Positions 16,423 to 24,578 of a stretch of 64,000 nucleotides of DNA are shown here, piece by piece. Source of the DNA: an uncultured Roseovarius sp. (GTDB lineage: Bacteria > Pseudomonadota > Alphaproteobacteria > Rhodobacterales > Rhodobacteraceae); NCBI GenBank assembly GCA_951812895.1, contig OX638333.1:2036366-2100365 (forward strand). The letters run 5' to 3'. Position 1 is the first letter of the stretch. Each line of letters begins with the position of its first letter. The notes beneath the pieces are model-generated. The model saw only the letters and a list, made by a program, of their open reading frames with translations. It did no database searches and was not told the DNA's origin. The translations under genes were made by a program, and so were the position numbers.

Positions 16423-17166
16423 ATGAAAACTGCCATCGTTACAGGGGCCGCGCGCGGCATCGGGCTTGCCACAACAAAGCAGTTTCTTGAACAGGGGTGG
16501 TACGTGGTGATGATCGACCGCGATGAGCCAGAGCTGACAGAGGCGGCGGCGCCGCTTTCGAACGTCAAACCACTGCTATGTGATGTCTCGCAACCGGATC
16601 AGGTGGCGAATATGTCCGCACAGGTTACCTCCGAAGGGGTTGACGCTCTTGTAAACAATGCAGGCGTGGCGGATTTTGGGCCCATAGAAGAAACAGATTT
16701 CGCCCGCTGGCGTCGGGTTATGGAAACCAATCTCGATGGTGTGTTTTTGATGTCCCAGGCGCTCCTCCCGGCGCTCAGGGAAACGCGCGGAACCATCGTG
16801 AACATCGCGTCCATTTCCGGTCTGCGTGCCTCAACCCTCCGCGTGGCCTATGGCACGTCCAAAGCTGCGGTTATGGCATTAACCCGGCAACAGGCTGTTG
16901 AATTAGGGGAATCTGGAATACGCGTCAATTGTGTCTGCCCCGGCCCGGTAGAGACAAAGCTGGCGATGGCGGTGCACACGCCCGACATCATCGCGGCCTA
17001 TCACGATGCGATCCCGCTTAATCGGTATGGTTCAGAGGATGAGATCGCATCGCTTGTCACCTTTTTGTGCTCAGACAAGGCAAGCTTTGTCACCGGGCAG
17101 ATCATCGCAGCCGATGGAGGCTTTGAGGCAACCGGTATTGGTCTGCCGGCGTTGCGTGAAGCTTAG
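16423..17166 (+). CDS. SDR-family oxidoreductase
   Basis: 247-residue classical short-chain dehydrogenase/reductase. The cofactor motif TGAARGIG is at residues 7-14, NNAGV at 78-82 and the catalytic tetrad Tyr143-x3-Lys147 in AYGTSKAAV, with the conserved Ser at 130 or 132. D32 in MIDRDEP suggests NAD preference. The C-terminus has VTGQIIAADGGFEATG, the standard SDR ending. The ATG follows AAGGACACAGAG. It is divergent from the M20/M24/TauD set, so probably belongs to the same regulon, oxidising or reducing an alcohol/ketone intermediate. Substrate unknown. Confidence 0.88.
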   Translation: MKTAIVTGAARGIGLATTKQFLEQGWYVVMIDRDEPELTEAAAPLSNVKPLLCDVSQPDQVANMSAQVTSEGVDALVNNAGVADFGPIEETDFARWRRVMETNLDGVFLMSQALLPALRETRGTIVNIASISGLRASTLRVAYGTSKAAVMALTRQQAVELGESGIRVNCVCPGPVETKLAMAVHTPDIIAAYHDAIPLNRYGSEDEIASLVTFLCSDKASFVTGQIIAADGGFEATGIGLPALREA

Positions 17167-17196
17167 CGCGACGGCCAGTGCCGTTTTTCTCCAGAT

Positions 17197-17589
17197 CTAC
17201 CAGGACACCTGCTTGCCTTCGTATACATCGAACGGCTCAAGCTTTTCATCATTGATCCATGCATAACCGTTATTGGTCATAACTACGGTGTACGGTGTCC
17301 AACCGGTCATGCGCCACCAACTTTCATACTGGTTGGTATCGCCGTTGGTGCGCCATTTCCCCTGATCCGCCTGACCGCCGTCGGGCACATACATGGTAAA
17401 CCCGCCCGTCCCGAAATACTGTTTGTAGCCAGAGCCAGACCATGTGCCGACGATTGTATTGTCGCTGAGAAGCTGCTCAATCTGCGACGCGTTCAGTTGT
17501 ACGGTTACGGCATTGCCCGCTGTTTCTCCGGCCAGTGCGGGAACTGCTAACACGGACATTGCTGAGGTGATGAATGATCGTCTGTGCAT
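17197..17589 (-). CDS. Small secreted protein of unknown function
   Basis: 130 residues. The N-terminus MHRRSFITSAMSVLAVPALA is a signal peptide with a probable AxA cleavage after residue 20; the twin Arg followed by S-F loosely resembles a Tat signal but lacks the full motif. The mature part is rich in aromatic residues, glycine and asparagine (TWSGSGYKQYFGTGGF, SWWRMTGWTPYTV) and has no cysteine. This suggests a small beta-rich periplasmic domain. I do not recognise the family. It is a single gene between the SDR and glycerate kinase genes, with short gaps on both sides. Confidence 0.7.
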   Translation of the reverse strand: MHRRSFITSAMSVLAVPALAGETAGNAVTVQLNASQIEQLLSDNTIVGTWSGSGYKQYFGTGGFTMYVPDGGQADQGKWRTNGDTNQYESWWRMTGWTPYTVVMTNNGYAWINDEKLEPFDVYEGKQVSW

Positions 17590-17667
17590 TTCGTGTCCCT
17601 TGATTTGAAATCACGGGCACAGCTTCCCATTCTTCAGCCAAGCGGGCCACTCACGTTTCGGTGAAGC

Positions 17668-18936
17668 TCACTGAGTGTTCAGAGGCTCTACAAGAATCGC
17701 CCTGAAGTCATTCACATTTGTCAGTGTTGGGCCGGTCACTACCTGCTGATCAATTCGATCGAAAAAACCATGAGCATCATTCCGAGCAAGAGCGTCATCT
17801 GCGTTTTCGCTCGCCTCGGCGGCTCTTTTCAGTGTGTCCGGTGTGATCAAGGCCCCTGCTACTTCAGCAGCACCGTCTACCCCGTCGGTGTCACATGCAA
17901 TTGCGTGAATGTTGGAAGCCCCGTTTAAATCAATCGCCATAGCCAGCGCGTATTCCGCATTCGGACCACCCACACCATTACCCCGGCGGGTCACCGTCAA
18001 CTCCCCGCCGGACAGTATCAGAACCGGTGCATCACCCGGGGTCATGCCGGATTGAACTTCACGCGCATAGGTAGCTTGTTCCGCGGCTACATCCCGTGCT
18101 TCACCTTCCAATGCGTCGCCCAGGATTCGCACTTCGTACCCTTCTGCCAAAGCGATCTCCTTCGCTGCGGCCAATGACTGAGACGGGGCGGCATAGATCA
18201 CGTTCTCAACATTTGACAGGCGCGGATCATCCGGTGTTACAACCCGCGAAGGCCCGTCCAATACCCCGTTTACAGACGGGGGTACGGAAATTTCGAACCT
18301 TTCGAGAATAGCGCGAGCCTCTGATTGCGACCTTGCATCGCCGACAGTGGGTCCTGAACCGATCATCGCCGGATCATCCCCCGGCACGTCCGAAATCATC
18401 AGCGCCAGCATTCGCGCAGGGTGCGCTGCTGCGGCCAACTGCCCGCCTTTGACCCGGCTGAGATGTTTGCGCACGATGTTCATCTGTCCGATTGGCGCGC
18501 CCGACGCCAGCAGTGCAGCATTAACCGCCTGCTTTTCTTCCAGCGTGATATCCCCGGCGGGTTGCACGAGTAATGCAGACGCACCGCCGGAAATAAGTGC
18601 CAGCACCATATCATCAGCCCCCAGCCCAGTCACCAGATCGAGCATCCGTGCTGTTGCTTCCTTTCCGGCGGCATCCGGAACCGGATGCGCAGCCTCAACA
18701 ATCTCGATCCCCTGACAAGGCCGCGCATACCCGTAGCGGGTAATGACCAATCCTTCACACGGACCGTAAACCGCCTCAACCGCTTCTGCCATGCGCGCGC
18801 TTGCCTTGCCCGCGCCGATCACAGCCAACCGGCCCTCTGGCCGTGGCGGCAAAAAGGCGGCGAGACTTTGCATCGGATCGGCTACCTCAACAGCGCGGTC
18901 AAACAGACGGCGTAAAAAATCTGCGGCATTGTTCAT
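17668..18936 (-). CDS. Glycerate 2-kinase / MOFRL family protein
   Basis: 422 residues, with an N-terminal DUF4147 domain (RLAVIGAGKASARMAEAVE near the start) and a C-terminal MOFRL domain (VTRRGNGVGGPNAEYALAMAI, ACDTDGVDGAAEVAGA). The central MISDVPGDDPAMIGSGPT is the family signature. These proteins phosphorylate D-glycerate at the 2-position for the serine or tartrate/hydroxypyruvate pathways; older annotation calls them hydroxypyruvate reductase TtuD, but the kinase role is better supported. The ATG at 18934-18936 follows GGAGAAAT; the longer open frame adds an unlikely N-terminus. Monocistronic by spacing. Confidence 0.88.
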   Translation of the reverse strand: MNNAADFLRRLFDRAVEVADPMQSLAAFLPPRPEGRLAVIGAGKASARMAEAVEAVYGPCEGLVITRYGYARPCQGIEIVEAAHPVPDAAGKEATARMLDLVTGLGADDMVLALISGGASALLVQPAGDITLEEKQAVNAALLASGAPIGQMNIVRKHLSRVKGGQLAAAAHPARMLALMISDVPGDDPAMIGSGPTVGDARSQSEARAILERFEISVPPSVNGVLDGPSRVVTPDDPRLSNVENVIYAAPSQSLAAAKEIALAEGYEVRILGDALEGEARDVAAEQATYAREVQSGMTPGDAPVLILSGGELTVTRRGNGVGGPNAEYALAMAIDLNGASNIHAIACDTDGVDGAAEVAGALITPDTLKRAAEASENADDALARNDAHGFFDRIDQQVVTGPTLTNVNDFRAILVEPLNTQ

Positions 18937-19079
18937 TTGTATTTCTCCGATCCCTTGCCCGCCTCTGTTTATGTGCACTTTGCGGAAGCTGAAAGTCTAT
19001 TCCCGTCACTTGATGCACCTGACACGCACAACAAAATCGAATATTTTTGTAAGATGAATTTTCAGATCCCTACTTTAAA

Positions 19080-19100
19080 TTCATTGTTCTAAAAATACTC
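19080..19100 (-). repeat. GAGTATTTT intergenic element, copy B
   Basis: On the minus strand this 21-mer (GAGTATTTTTA followed by GAACAATGAA) is identical to the plus-strand copy at 50770-50790. It lies in the 250-bp gap between the glycerate kinase (minus) and crcB (plus) genes. The rest of this gap shows no gene. Confidence 0.75.
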
Positions 19101-19186
19101 ACTTCCGCTCCATCTTCACAATTACAACGTCATGCTTAACGGTCATCAACTTGACAATTCAGGACCATCGCGCGACAGACGCCGCC

Positions 19187-19564
19187 ATGTTCATGAACTT
19201 CCTCCATGTCGCCCTTGGTGGGGCTATCGGCGCGATGCTGCGTTATGGAACGGGCCTTGCCGTGCTGCGGCTGGCGGGGCCGGGCTTTCCGCTTGGCGTA
19301 TTGGCTGTGAACATTGTTGGCTCTTTTCTGATGGGACTCTTTGCGGTTTATGCCTTTCATCGCGAAATGCAGCATCTTAACCCGCTTGTTATGACCGGTC
19401 TGTTCGGCGGCTTTACGACGTTTTCGGCTTTTTCGCTCGAGGCTTTCACTTTGTACGAACGCGGTCAGGTAACCGCCGCAGCTCTTTATGTCGGGCTGTC
19501 TGTTGTGCTCTCGATTGCGGCGTTGATCCTTGGCGTCTGGATGGCGCGGGCGGCATTCGCATGA
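19187..19564 (+). CDS. crcB: Fluoride efflux channel CrcB
   Basis: 125-residue inner-membrane protein of the CrcB/Fluc family, which exports fluoride as a dual-topology dimer. Four hydrophobic segments are visible. The family motifs GGAIGAMLRY, VNIVGSFLMG and GLFGGFTTFSAFSLE are intact. The frame is open from a TTG at 19151, but starting at MFMNFLHVALGG (19187, or the second Met at 19193) gives the usual length. No fluoride riboswitch was recognised in the leader. Its last four bases overlap rluC (ATGA), the first of a run of coupled genes. Confidence 0.93.
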   Translation: MFMNFLHVALGGAIGAMLRYGTGLAVLRLAGPGFPLGVLAVNIVGSFLMGLFAVYAFHREMQHLNPLVMTGLFGGFTTFSAFSLEAFTLYERGQVTAAALYVGLSVVLSIAALILGVWMARAAFA

Positions 19565-20604
19565 GTGGGGTTCAAACAATTACAATAACCGCAGACGAAA
19601 CCGATCAGCGGTTGGATCGCTGGCTGCGCCGACGGTTCCCGCATGTGTCGCAGGGTCGTGTGGAAAAGATGTGCCGCAAGGGAGAGCTCCGCGTGGATGG
19701 CGGCCGGGTCAAGGCGTCGACACGACTGGAAGAAGGTCAACAGGTCCGCATTCCGCCGCTGCCAGAACCCGGAGCGGTCAAAGCAACTGATCGTATCAAA
19801 GTGTCTGACACGGATGCGCGCATGATCCGCGACACGGTGATCTACCGCGACGATCATATCATCGCGCTCAACAAACCCCCCGGTCTGGCGGTGCAAGGCG
19901 GCAGCAAACAAACCCGACATGTCGATGGCCTGGCTGAGGCTCTGCGGTTTGACATGGACGAAAAGCCCCGACTGGTCCACAGGTTGGACAAAGATACTTC
20001 CGGCGTATTGCTCTTGGCGCGCACACGCACCGCCGCCGCGGCCCTGACCAAAGCAATGCGCCATCGCGAGACCCGAAAAATCTATTGGGCGGTCGTGGCC
20101 GGTGTTCCGGTGCCCTATTTGGGCGAGATTAAATATGGTCTGGTCAAGGCGCCGGGTCATGGGGTTAAAGGCGAGGGTGAAAAGATGCTGTGCCTTCACC
20201 CGCGTGACGCTGATGCAACACCGGGGGCAAAGCGGGCGATCACCCAATATGCCACGCTGTACCGGGTGGCCAGCCGCGCAGCATGGGTTGCACTAGAGCC
20301 TATCACCGGTCGCACACATCAGCTTCGCGCGCATATGGCCGAGATCGGGCATCCGATCATTGGCGATGGAAAATACGGCGGATCAGGGCAGGAGAACCTT
20401 GGCGATGGCTGGGGTGCACAATTGGGCGGTGTCATTTCCAACAAGCTGCATCTGCATGCCCGCCGGATGGAATTCGAACATCCCACGACGCGCAAGACTG
20501 TAACCATCACTGCTGATCTGCCGGACCATATCCGGCACACGTTTGACACACTCCAGTGGGAACCTGACTTTGCCGCCGATGATCCGTTCGAATCTCTGAC
20601 ATGA
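19561..20604 (+). CDS. rluC: 23S rRNA pseudouridine synthase, RluC type
   Basis: 347-residue pseudouridine synthase. An N-terminal S4 RNA-binding domain covers about residues 13-65 (QRLDRWLRRRFPHVSQGRVEKM). The catalytic domain carries LVHRLDKDTSGVLLLA with catalytic Asp143, and GRTHQLRAHMAEIGHPIIGDGKYG. RluC modifies uridines 955, 2504 and 2580 (E. coli numbering) of 23S rRNA; RluD-type specificity is the main alternative. ATGA overlaps at both ends couple it to crcB upstream and the HAD hydrolase downstream. Confidence 0.9.
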   Translation: MSGVQTITITADETDQRLDRWLRRRFPHVSQGRVEKMCRKGELRVDGGRVKASTRLEEGQQVRIPPLPEPGAVKATDRIKVSDTDARMIRDTVIYRDDHIIALNKPPGLAVQGGSKQTRHVDGLAEALRFDMDEKPRLVHRLDKDTSGVLLLARTRTAAAALTKAMRHRETRKIYWAVVAGVPVPYLGEIKYGLVKAPGHGVKGEGEKMLCLHPRDADATPGAKRAITQYATLYRVASRAAWVALEPITGRTHQLRAHMAEIGHPIIGDGKYGGSGQENLGDGWGAQLGGVISNKLHLHARRMEFEHPTTRKTVTITADLPDHIRHTFDTLQWEPDFAADDPFESLT

Positions 20605-21281
20605 GTGACCTGCGCCTGATCATTTTTGATGTCGACGGTACGCTGGTGGACAGCCAGGGCGATATCGTCGCGGCGATGACCCATGCCTTCGAGCGTGCTG
20701 ACAGCGCCGTCCCACCCCGCGATGCGATACTGGGGATCGTTGGCCTGTCTCTCGACATTGCCATTCCACGCCTTGCGCCGCACCTTGATGCTGAGCTGCA
20801 CACAGAAATGGTAGAGTGGTACAAGGAAGGCTACATTAAGCTGCGCGCAGAAGCAGGCGCTGCCCTGTCATCACCGCTCTATCCCCATGCGCGTGAGATG
20901 CTTGAGACATTACATGCCGAACCAGAGACGTTGTTGGGGGTTGCCACAGGTAAATCCCGGCGTGGCCTGGATAAGCTGTTGGAAGCACATCAACTGGGCC
21001 TGCTATTCATTACTCAGCAAGTCAGTGATCACCACCCGTCCAAGCCCCACCCGTCGATGATCCACGCGGCACTATCCGAAACTGGTGTATCGGCGGATCA
21101 GGCGGTGATGATCGGCGATACCAGCTATGACATGGAGATGGCTGCCTCTGCCGGGGTTGCCTCAATTGGGGTCAGTTGGGGATATCACCCTCGCGAAGCG
21201 CTGCGTGCGGCGACAGAAATAATCGACGACTTCAGAGACCTGCCTGTAATGCTTAGTTCGATTTGGGAGCGACCATTATGA
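20601..21281 (+). CDS. HAD-superfamily hydrolase (phosphoglycolate phosphatase-like)
   Basis: 226-residue HAD phosphatase. Motif I is IIFDVDGTLVDS with nucleophile Asp10 and acid/base Asp12; motif II is VATGKSRRG; motifs III/IV are SKPHPSM and MIGDTSYDMEMA. The helical cap between motifs I and II is the Gph/PGMB type. Substrates of such proteins are small phosphate esters; 2-phosphoglycolate is possible but not proven. The start overlaps rluC by four bases and the stop overlaps the ATP12 gene by four. This order next to an rRNA modification enzyme is common in this family of bacteria. Confidence 0.88.
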   Translation: MSDLRLIIFDVDGTLVDSQGDIVAAMTHAFERADSAVPPRDAILGIVGLSLDIAIPRLAPHLDAELHTEMVEWYKEGYIKLRAEAGAALSSPLYPHAREMLETLHAEPETLLGVATGKSRRGLDKLLEAHQLGLLFITQQVSDHHPSKPHPSMIHAALSETGVSADQAVMIGDTSYDMEMAASAGVASIGVSWGYHPREALRAATEIIDDFRDLPVMLSSIWERPL

Positions 21282-22009
21282 GTGAATGGAAAACCAAACG
21301 CTTTTGGAAAGAAACCACTACACAAACTGTCGAGGGCGGTTTTGCCATCACCCTTGATGGCCGCGCTGTGAAAACTCCGTCAAAATCACCACTTGTCGTG
21401 CCAAGCCACGCCCTTGCTCTGGCAATTGCTGCGGAATGGGATGCTCAGCAGGAAAAAATTGACCCAACAACAATGCCTTTCACCCGTGCCGCAAATTCCG
21501 CGATTGATAAGGTGGGGACACAAAAAGCCGAAGTTGCGGACATGCTTGCGGCCTATGGGGATGCCGATCTCACATGTTACCGCGCGTCTTCGCCACGGGA
21601 ACTGGCAGAGCGTCAGGCGGCGGAATGGGATCCTCTGCTGGATTGGGCTGCGGAAAAACTTGGTGCGCGGCTGGTTCCGGTTGCGGGCCTGATACATCAA
21701 CCGCAAAATCCGGATGCGCTCGCTGCATTATCTCAGCAGGTGCATCAGATGGATGCATTCTCACTTGCCGGGTTTCATGACCTTGTGTGCATCTCGGGCT
21801 CGCTCATAATCGGGTTCGCAGCTGTGCATGATTATCTGGATGCGCCTGCACTTTGGCGGCTCTCCCGGGTTGATGAACTCTGGCAAGAGGAACAGTGGGG
21901 CGAAGATGAAGAGGCAACGGCGTTTGCCAAGTCGAAAGAATCTGACTTTGTGAACGCCAAACGCTTTCATGATCTTGCGCTTGGGGTCGATAAAACCACT
22001 ACTGTTTGA
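21278..22009 (+). CDS. ATP12-family F1-ATPase assembly chaperone
   Basis: 243 residues. MSEWKTKRFWKETTTQTVEGGFAITLDGRAVKTP is the typical ATP12 start, with an ALAIAAEWDAQ segment and a MPFTRAANSAID motif following. ATP12 binds the alpha subunit during F1 assembly in mitochondria; the alphaproteobacterial homologues are its bacterial counterparts. The ATG at 21278 overlaps the HAD stop (ATGA); the in-frame Met at 21263 inside the HAD gene is less likely. It is last in the crcB-rluC-HAD-atp12 run. Confidence 0.9.
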   Translation: MSEWKTKRFWKETTTQTVEGGFAITLDGRAVKTPSKSPLVVPSHALALAIAAEWDAQQEKIDPTTMPFTRAANSAIDKVGTQKAEVADMLAAYGDADLTCYRASSPRELAERQAAEWDPLLDWAAEKLGARLVPVAGLIHQPQNPDALAALSQQVHQMDAFSLAGFHDLVCISGSLIIGFAAVHDYLDAPALWRLSRVDELWQEEQWGEDEEATAFAKSKESDFVNAKRFHDLALGVDKTTTV

Positions 22010-22104
22010 TTTCCCTGTGGGAAACTATGCGTTTTGTCCATCGTTTTTCGTGATCCGGGGCTTGACCTTCGGGAATGAATCCACACAAACTTACGGGCAC
22101 TGTG

Positions 22105-22172
22105 TGGGGAATACCCCATTTCAGTATCGCCCCGGCCCAGATGGGCCGAACGAACCGCTCACCAAAGAGCGG
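22105..22172 (+). promoter_or_regulatory. Three consecutive hairpins in the aapJ leader
   Basis: Three perfect inverted repeats follow one another ahead of aapJ: TGGGG/CCCCA (22105-22118), CGGCCCA/TGGGCCG (22133-22148) and CCGCTC/GAGCGG (22155-22172). The last one ends 6 bp before the purine-rich ribosome-binding site (AGGAAGAGG). They could stabilise the mRNA of the abundant binding protein or be a regulatory target. The first may instead be a DNA operator. None is followed by a T-run. Confidence 0.45.
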
Positions 22173-22192
22173 GAAATCAGGAAGAGGTAAAA

Positions 22193-23212
22193 ATGAAAAA
22201 ATCCGTAATTTTAGGCGCACTGACTGTCGCTGGCTTGGCCGCTGGTGCTGCTGCTGCTGGTACGTTGGATGACGTAAAAGCACGTGGCACGCTGAACTGT
22301 GGCGTGACAACCGGTCTTGTCGGCTTTGCTGCGCCGGACGCCAATGGCGTTTGGGAAGGCTTTGATGTCGGCGTATGCCGTGCCGTTGCTGCAGCCGTGC
22401 TTGGCGATTCGACAGCCGTCGAATTTGTTCCCACCACTGGTAAGACCCGCTTTACAGCGCTTGCCTCGGGTGAGATCGACATGCTGGCCCGGAACACAAC
22501 ATGGACATTCTCGCGCGACGTGGACCTCAAGTTCACATTCGTTGGCGTGAACTACTATGATGGTCAGGGCTTTATGGTTCCAAAGGATCTGGGCGTAGGC
22601 TCGGCCACGGAACTGGATGGTGCAACTGTCTGCATCCAGACCGGTACAACAACCGAACTGAACCTCGCGGACTTCTTCCGCGCCAATGGTATCAGCTACG
22701 AGCCGGTTCCGATCGAAACCAACGCTGAAGCTCAGCAGCAGTACCTTGCTGGTGCGTGTGACGTTTACACAACTGACGCATCCGGTCTTGCCGCGACACG
22801 TGCCTCGTTCGAAGATCCGGCCGGCCACGTTCTGCTGCCAGAGATCATCTCGAAAGAGCCGCTCGGCCCGCTTGTCCGCCACGGGGACAACGAATGGGGT
22901 GACGTGGTTCGCTGGACCCTGAACGCTCTGATCACTGCTGAAGAACTCGGCGTGACCTCGGCCAATATCGGCGAATTGGGTTCGGCAGCTGGCAGCAACC
23001 CAGAGGTCAACCGTCTTCTGGGCACCGAAGGTAGCCTTGGTGACATGCTTGGCCTCGACGGTGGTTGGGCCAAAGCGGCCATCGAAGCCGGTGGTAACTA
23101 TGGCGAGCTTTTCGAAAAGAACATCGGGGAAAACACCCCGATTGGTCTGTCGCGCGGTCTGAACGCGCAGTGGACCGATGGTGGACTGCTTTATTCGCCT
23201 CCGTTCCGCTAA
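22193..23212 (+). CDS. aapJ: General L-amino acid ABC transporter, periplasmic binding protein
   Basis: 339-residue precursor with a clear signal peptide (MKKSVILGALTVAGLAAGAAAA, cleavage near residue 22). The mature protein starts GTLDDVKARGTLNCGV and carries the cluster-3 binding-protein core (GFDVGVCRAVAAAVLGD, FTALASGEIDMLARNTTWT). This matches AapJ/BztA, which captures many L-amino acids for the Aap importer. A strong ribosome-binding site (AGGAAGAGG) precedes the ATG. A perfect terminator hairpin follows the gene before aapQ, which would give high levels of binding protein relative to permease. Confidence 0.95.
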   Translation: MKKSVILGALTVAGLAAGAAAAGTLDDVKARGTLNCGVTTGLVGFAAPDANGVWEGFDVGVCRAVAAAVLGDSTAVEFVPTTGKTRFTALASGEIDMLARNTTWTFSRDVDLKFTFVGVNYYDGQGFMVPKDLGVGSATELDGATVCIQTGTTTELNLADFFRANGISYEPVPIETNAEAQQQYLAGACDVYTTDASGLAATRASFEDPAGHVLLPEIISKEPLGPLVRHGDNEWGDVVRWTLNALITAEELGVTSANIGELGSAAGSNPEVNRLLGTEGSLGDMLGLDGGWAKAAIEAGGNYGELFEKNIGENTPIGLSRGLNAQWTDGGLLYSPPFR

Positions 23213-23225
23213 GAACATAAAATCC

Positions 23226-23252
23226 AAAGGGCGCGGCATGACCGCGCCCTTT
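23226..23252 (+). terminator. Intra-operon hairpin between aapJ and aapQ
   Basis: Perfect 11-bp GC-rich stem AAAGGGCGCGG (23226-23236) / CCGCGCCCTTT (23242-23252), loop CATGA, followed by GTTTCTCT. It starts 13 bp after the aapJ stop. The T-run is short, so partial read-through into aapQMP is expected; it may also protect the 3' end of aapJ mRNA. Confidence 0.75.
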
Positions 23253-23348
23253 GTTTCTCTGATACAATAAAAAAATCGGCCCAACCGTCGCGAAAACGCG
23301 CAACGCTATAAGTCACTAAGACCGGGTCGACCAACGGGGACCTCTAAG

Positions 23349-24575
23349 ATGACGACACTCACCGACCCTCCAAAGGCGTCGTTCCGGCTAACCATGTTGT
23401 TGAACGACACGAGGTACCGATCTTTGACATTACAGGCTATCGCGGCGCTCGCCCTTGCCTTGTCGATCTGGTACCTGGGCAGCAACGTGGCCAAAAACCT
23501 TGCCGCGCAAGGCCTGAATATTGACTTCGAATTCCTCGGCGCGCCTGCCGGCTATGACATCAACCAGCGACTGATCGAATATACCAGCCAGTCGAGCAAC
23601 CTGTCTGCTGCGATTGTCGGCATTCTCAACACTCTGCTGGTGGCCTTTCTGGCCTGTATTACAGCGACGATTTTCGGGGTCCTTGCCGGGGTTCTGCGCC
23701 TGTCAAACAACTGGCTCGTGAGCAAGCTGATGGCGTTCTACGTCGAGATCTTCCGCAACGTGCCTGTGCTGATCTGGATCATCATTATTTTCACAATCAT
23801 GACGGCGGTTTTACCCGGCCCGCGTGCCTTCCGCGGCGACGAGCCCGAGGCAAGCATGTTGTTCGAGGCGTTTGCCTTTACCAACCGCGGAATCTACACG
23901 CCGCTCCCCTATTTCACCAACGGGTTTGGCGGGGCTCTGGATCTGCTACTGGTTCTGGTCCTGCTGGTCGGGTCGTTTTTCGGCACCCGGTATATGAACG
24001 CGCGCGCCACGCGCATTCAGGAACAGACCGGCCAGCGCCCGGCGACCTTGCTGACCAATCTGGCGATCTGGTTCGGTCCGCTGATCGTGGTCTTTGTCGT
24101 TCTGGGGCTGGCCTTCGAGATGCCAGAGCTGAAAGGCTTCAACTTCAAGGGCGGTATCAAAATCGGCGGCCCGCTGATCGCACTGTGGTTTGCCCTGTCG
24201 ATCTATACCGGAGCCTTCATCGCTGAAAACGTGCGCGCCGGTATTCAGGCCGTCTCCAAGGGTCAGACCGAAGCGGCTTCTGCTCTGGGTCTGCGATCCG
24301 GACGGGTCATGAGCCTAGTGGTGCTGCCTCAGGCGCTGCGGGTGATCATCCCGCCCCTGATCTCTCAGTATCTCAACATCACCAAGAACTCTTCGCTGGC
24401 GATTGCTGTGGGATACGCGGACGTCACGGCGACCCTGGGTGGGATCACGCTGAACCAGACAGGACGCGCAATCGAATGTGTGGTGCTGCTGATGCTGTTC
24501 TACCTTATCATTTCTATCGGCATTTCGTTGTTCATGAACATCTACAACAACGCCGTCAAACTGAAGGAGCGCTAA
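23349..24575 (+). CDS. aapQ: General L-amino acid ABC transporter permease AapQ
   Basis: 408-residue inner-membrane permease of the polar amino acid (HisM/AapQ) family. A first transmembrane helix near residues 25-45 precedes the core segments; the EAA loop near the C-terminus reads TEAASALGLRSGRVMSLVVLPQALRV, the contact with the ATPase. AapQ and AapM form the heteromeric channel. The gene follows the aapJ terminator at about 100 bp with GGGGACCTCTAAG before the ATG, and is three bases from aapM. Size and order match AapJQMP of alphaproteobacteria. Confidence 0.95.
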   Translation: MTTLTDPPKASFRLTMLLNDTRYRSLTLQAIAALALALSIWYLGSNVAKNLAAQGLNIDFEFLGAPAGYDINQRLIEYTSQSSNLSAAIVGILNTLLVAFLACITATIFGVLAGVLRLSNNWLVSKLMAFYVEIFRNVPVLIWIIIIFTIMTAVLPGPRAFRGDEPEASMLFEAFAFTNRGIYTPLPYFTNGFGGALDLLLVLVLLVGSFFGTRYMNARATRIQEQTGQRPATLLTNLAIWFGPLIVVFVVLGLAFEMPELKGFNFKGGIKIGGPLIALWFALSIYTGAFIAENVRAGIQAVSKGQTEAASALGLRSGRVMSLVVLPQALRVIIPPLISQYLNITKNSSLAIAVGYADVTATLGGITLNQTGRAIECVVLLMLFYLIISIGISLFMNIYNNAVKLKER

Positions 24576-24578
24576 GAT

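Noticed and set aside
19101-19186. Fluoride riboswitch upstream of crcB
   Set aside because: The conserved pseudoknot motif of the crcB RNA could not be found in the leader.
22211-23284. 357-codon minus-strand open frame covering aapJ
   Set aside because: Shadow of aapJ; the plus-strand protein has a signal peptide and family motifs, the antisense product has none.
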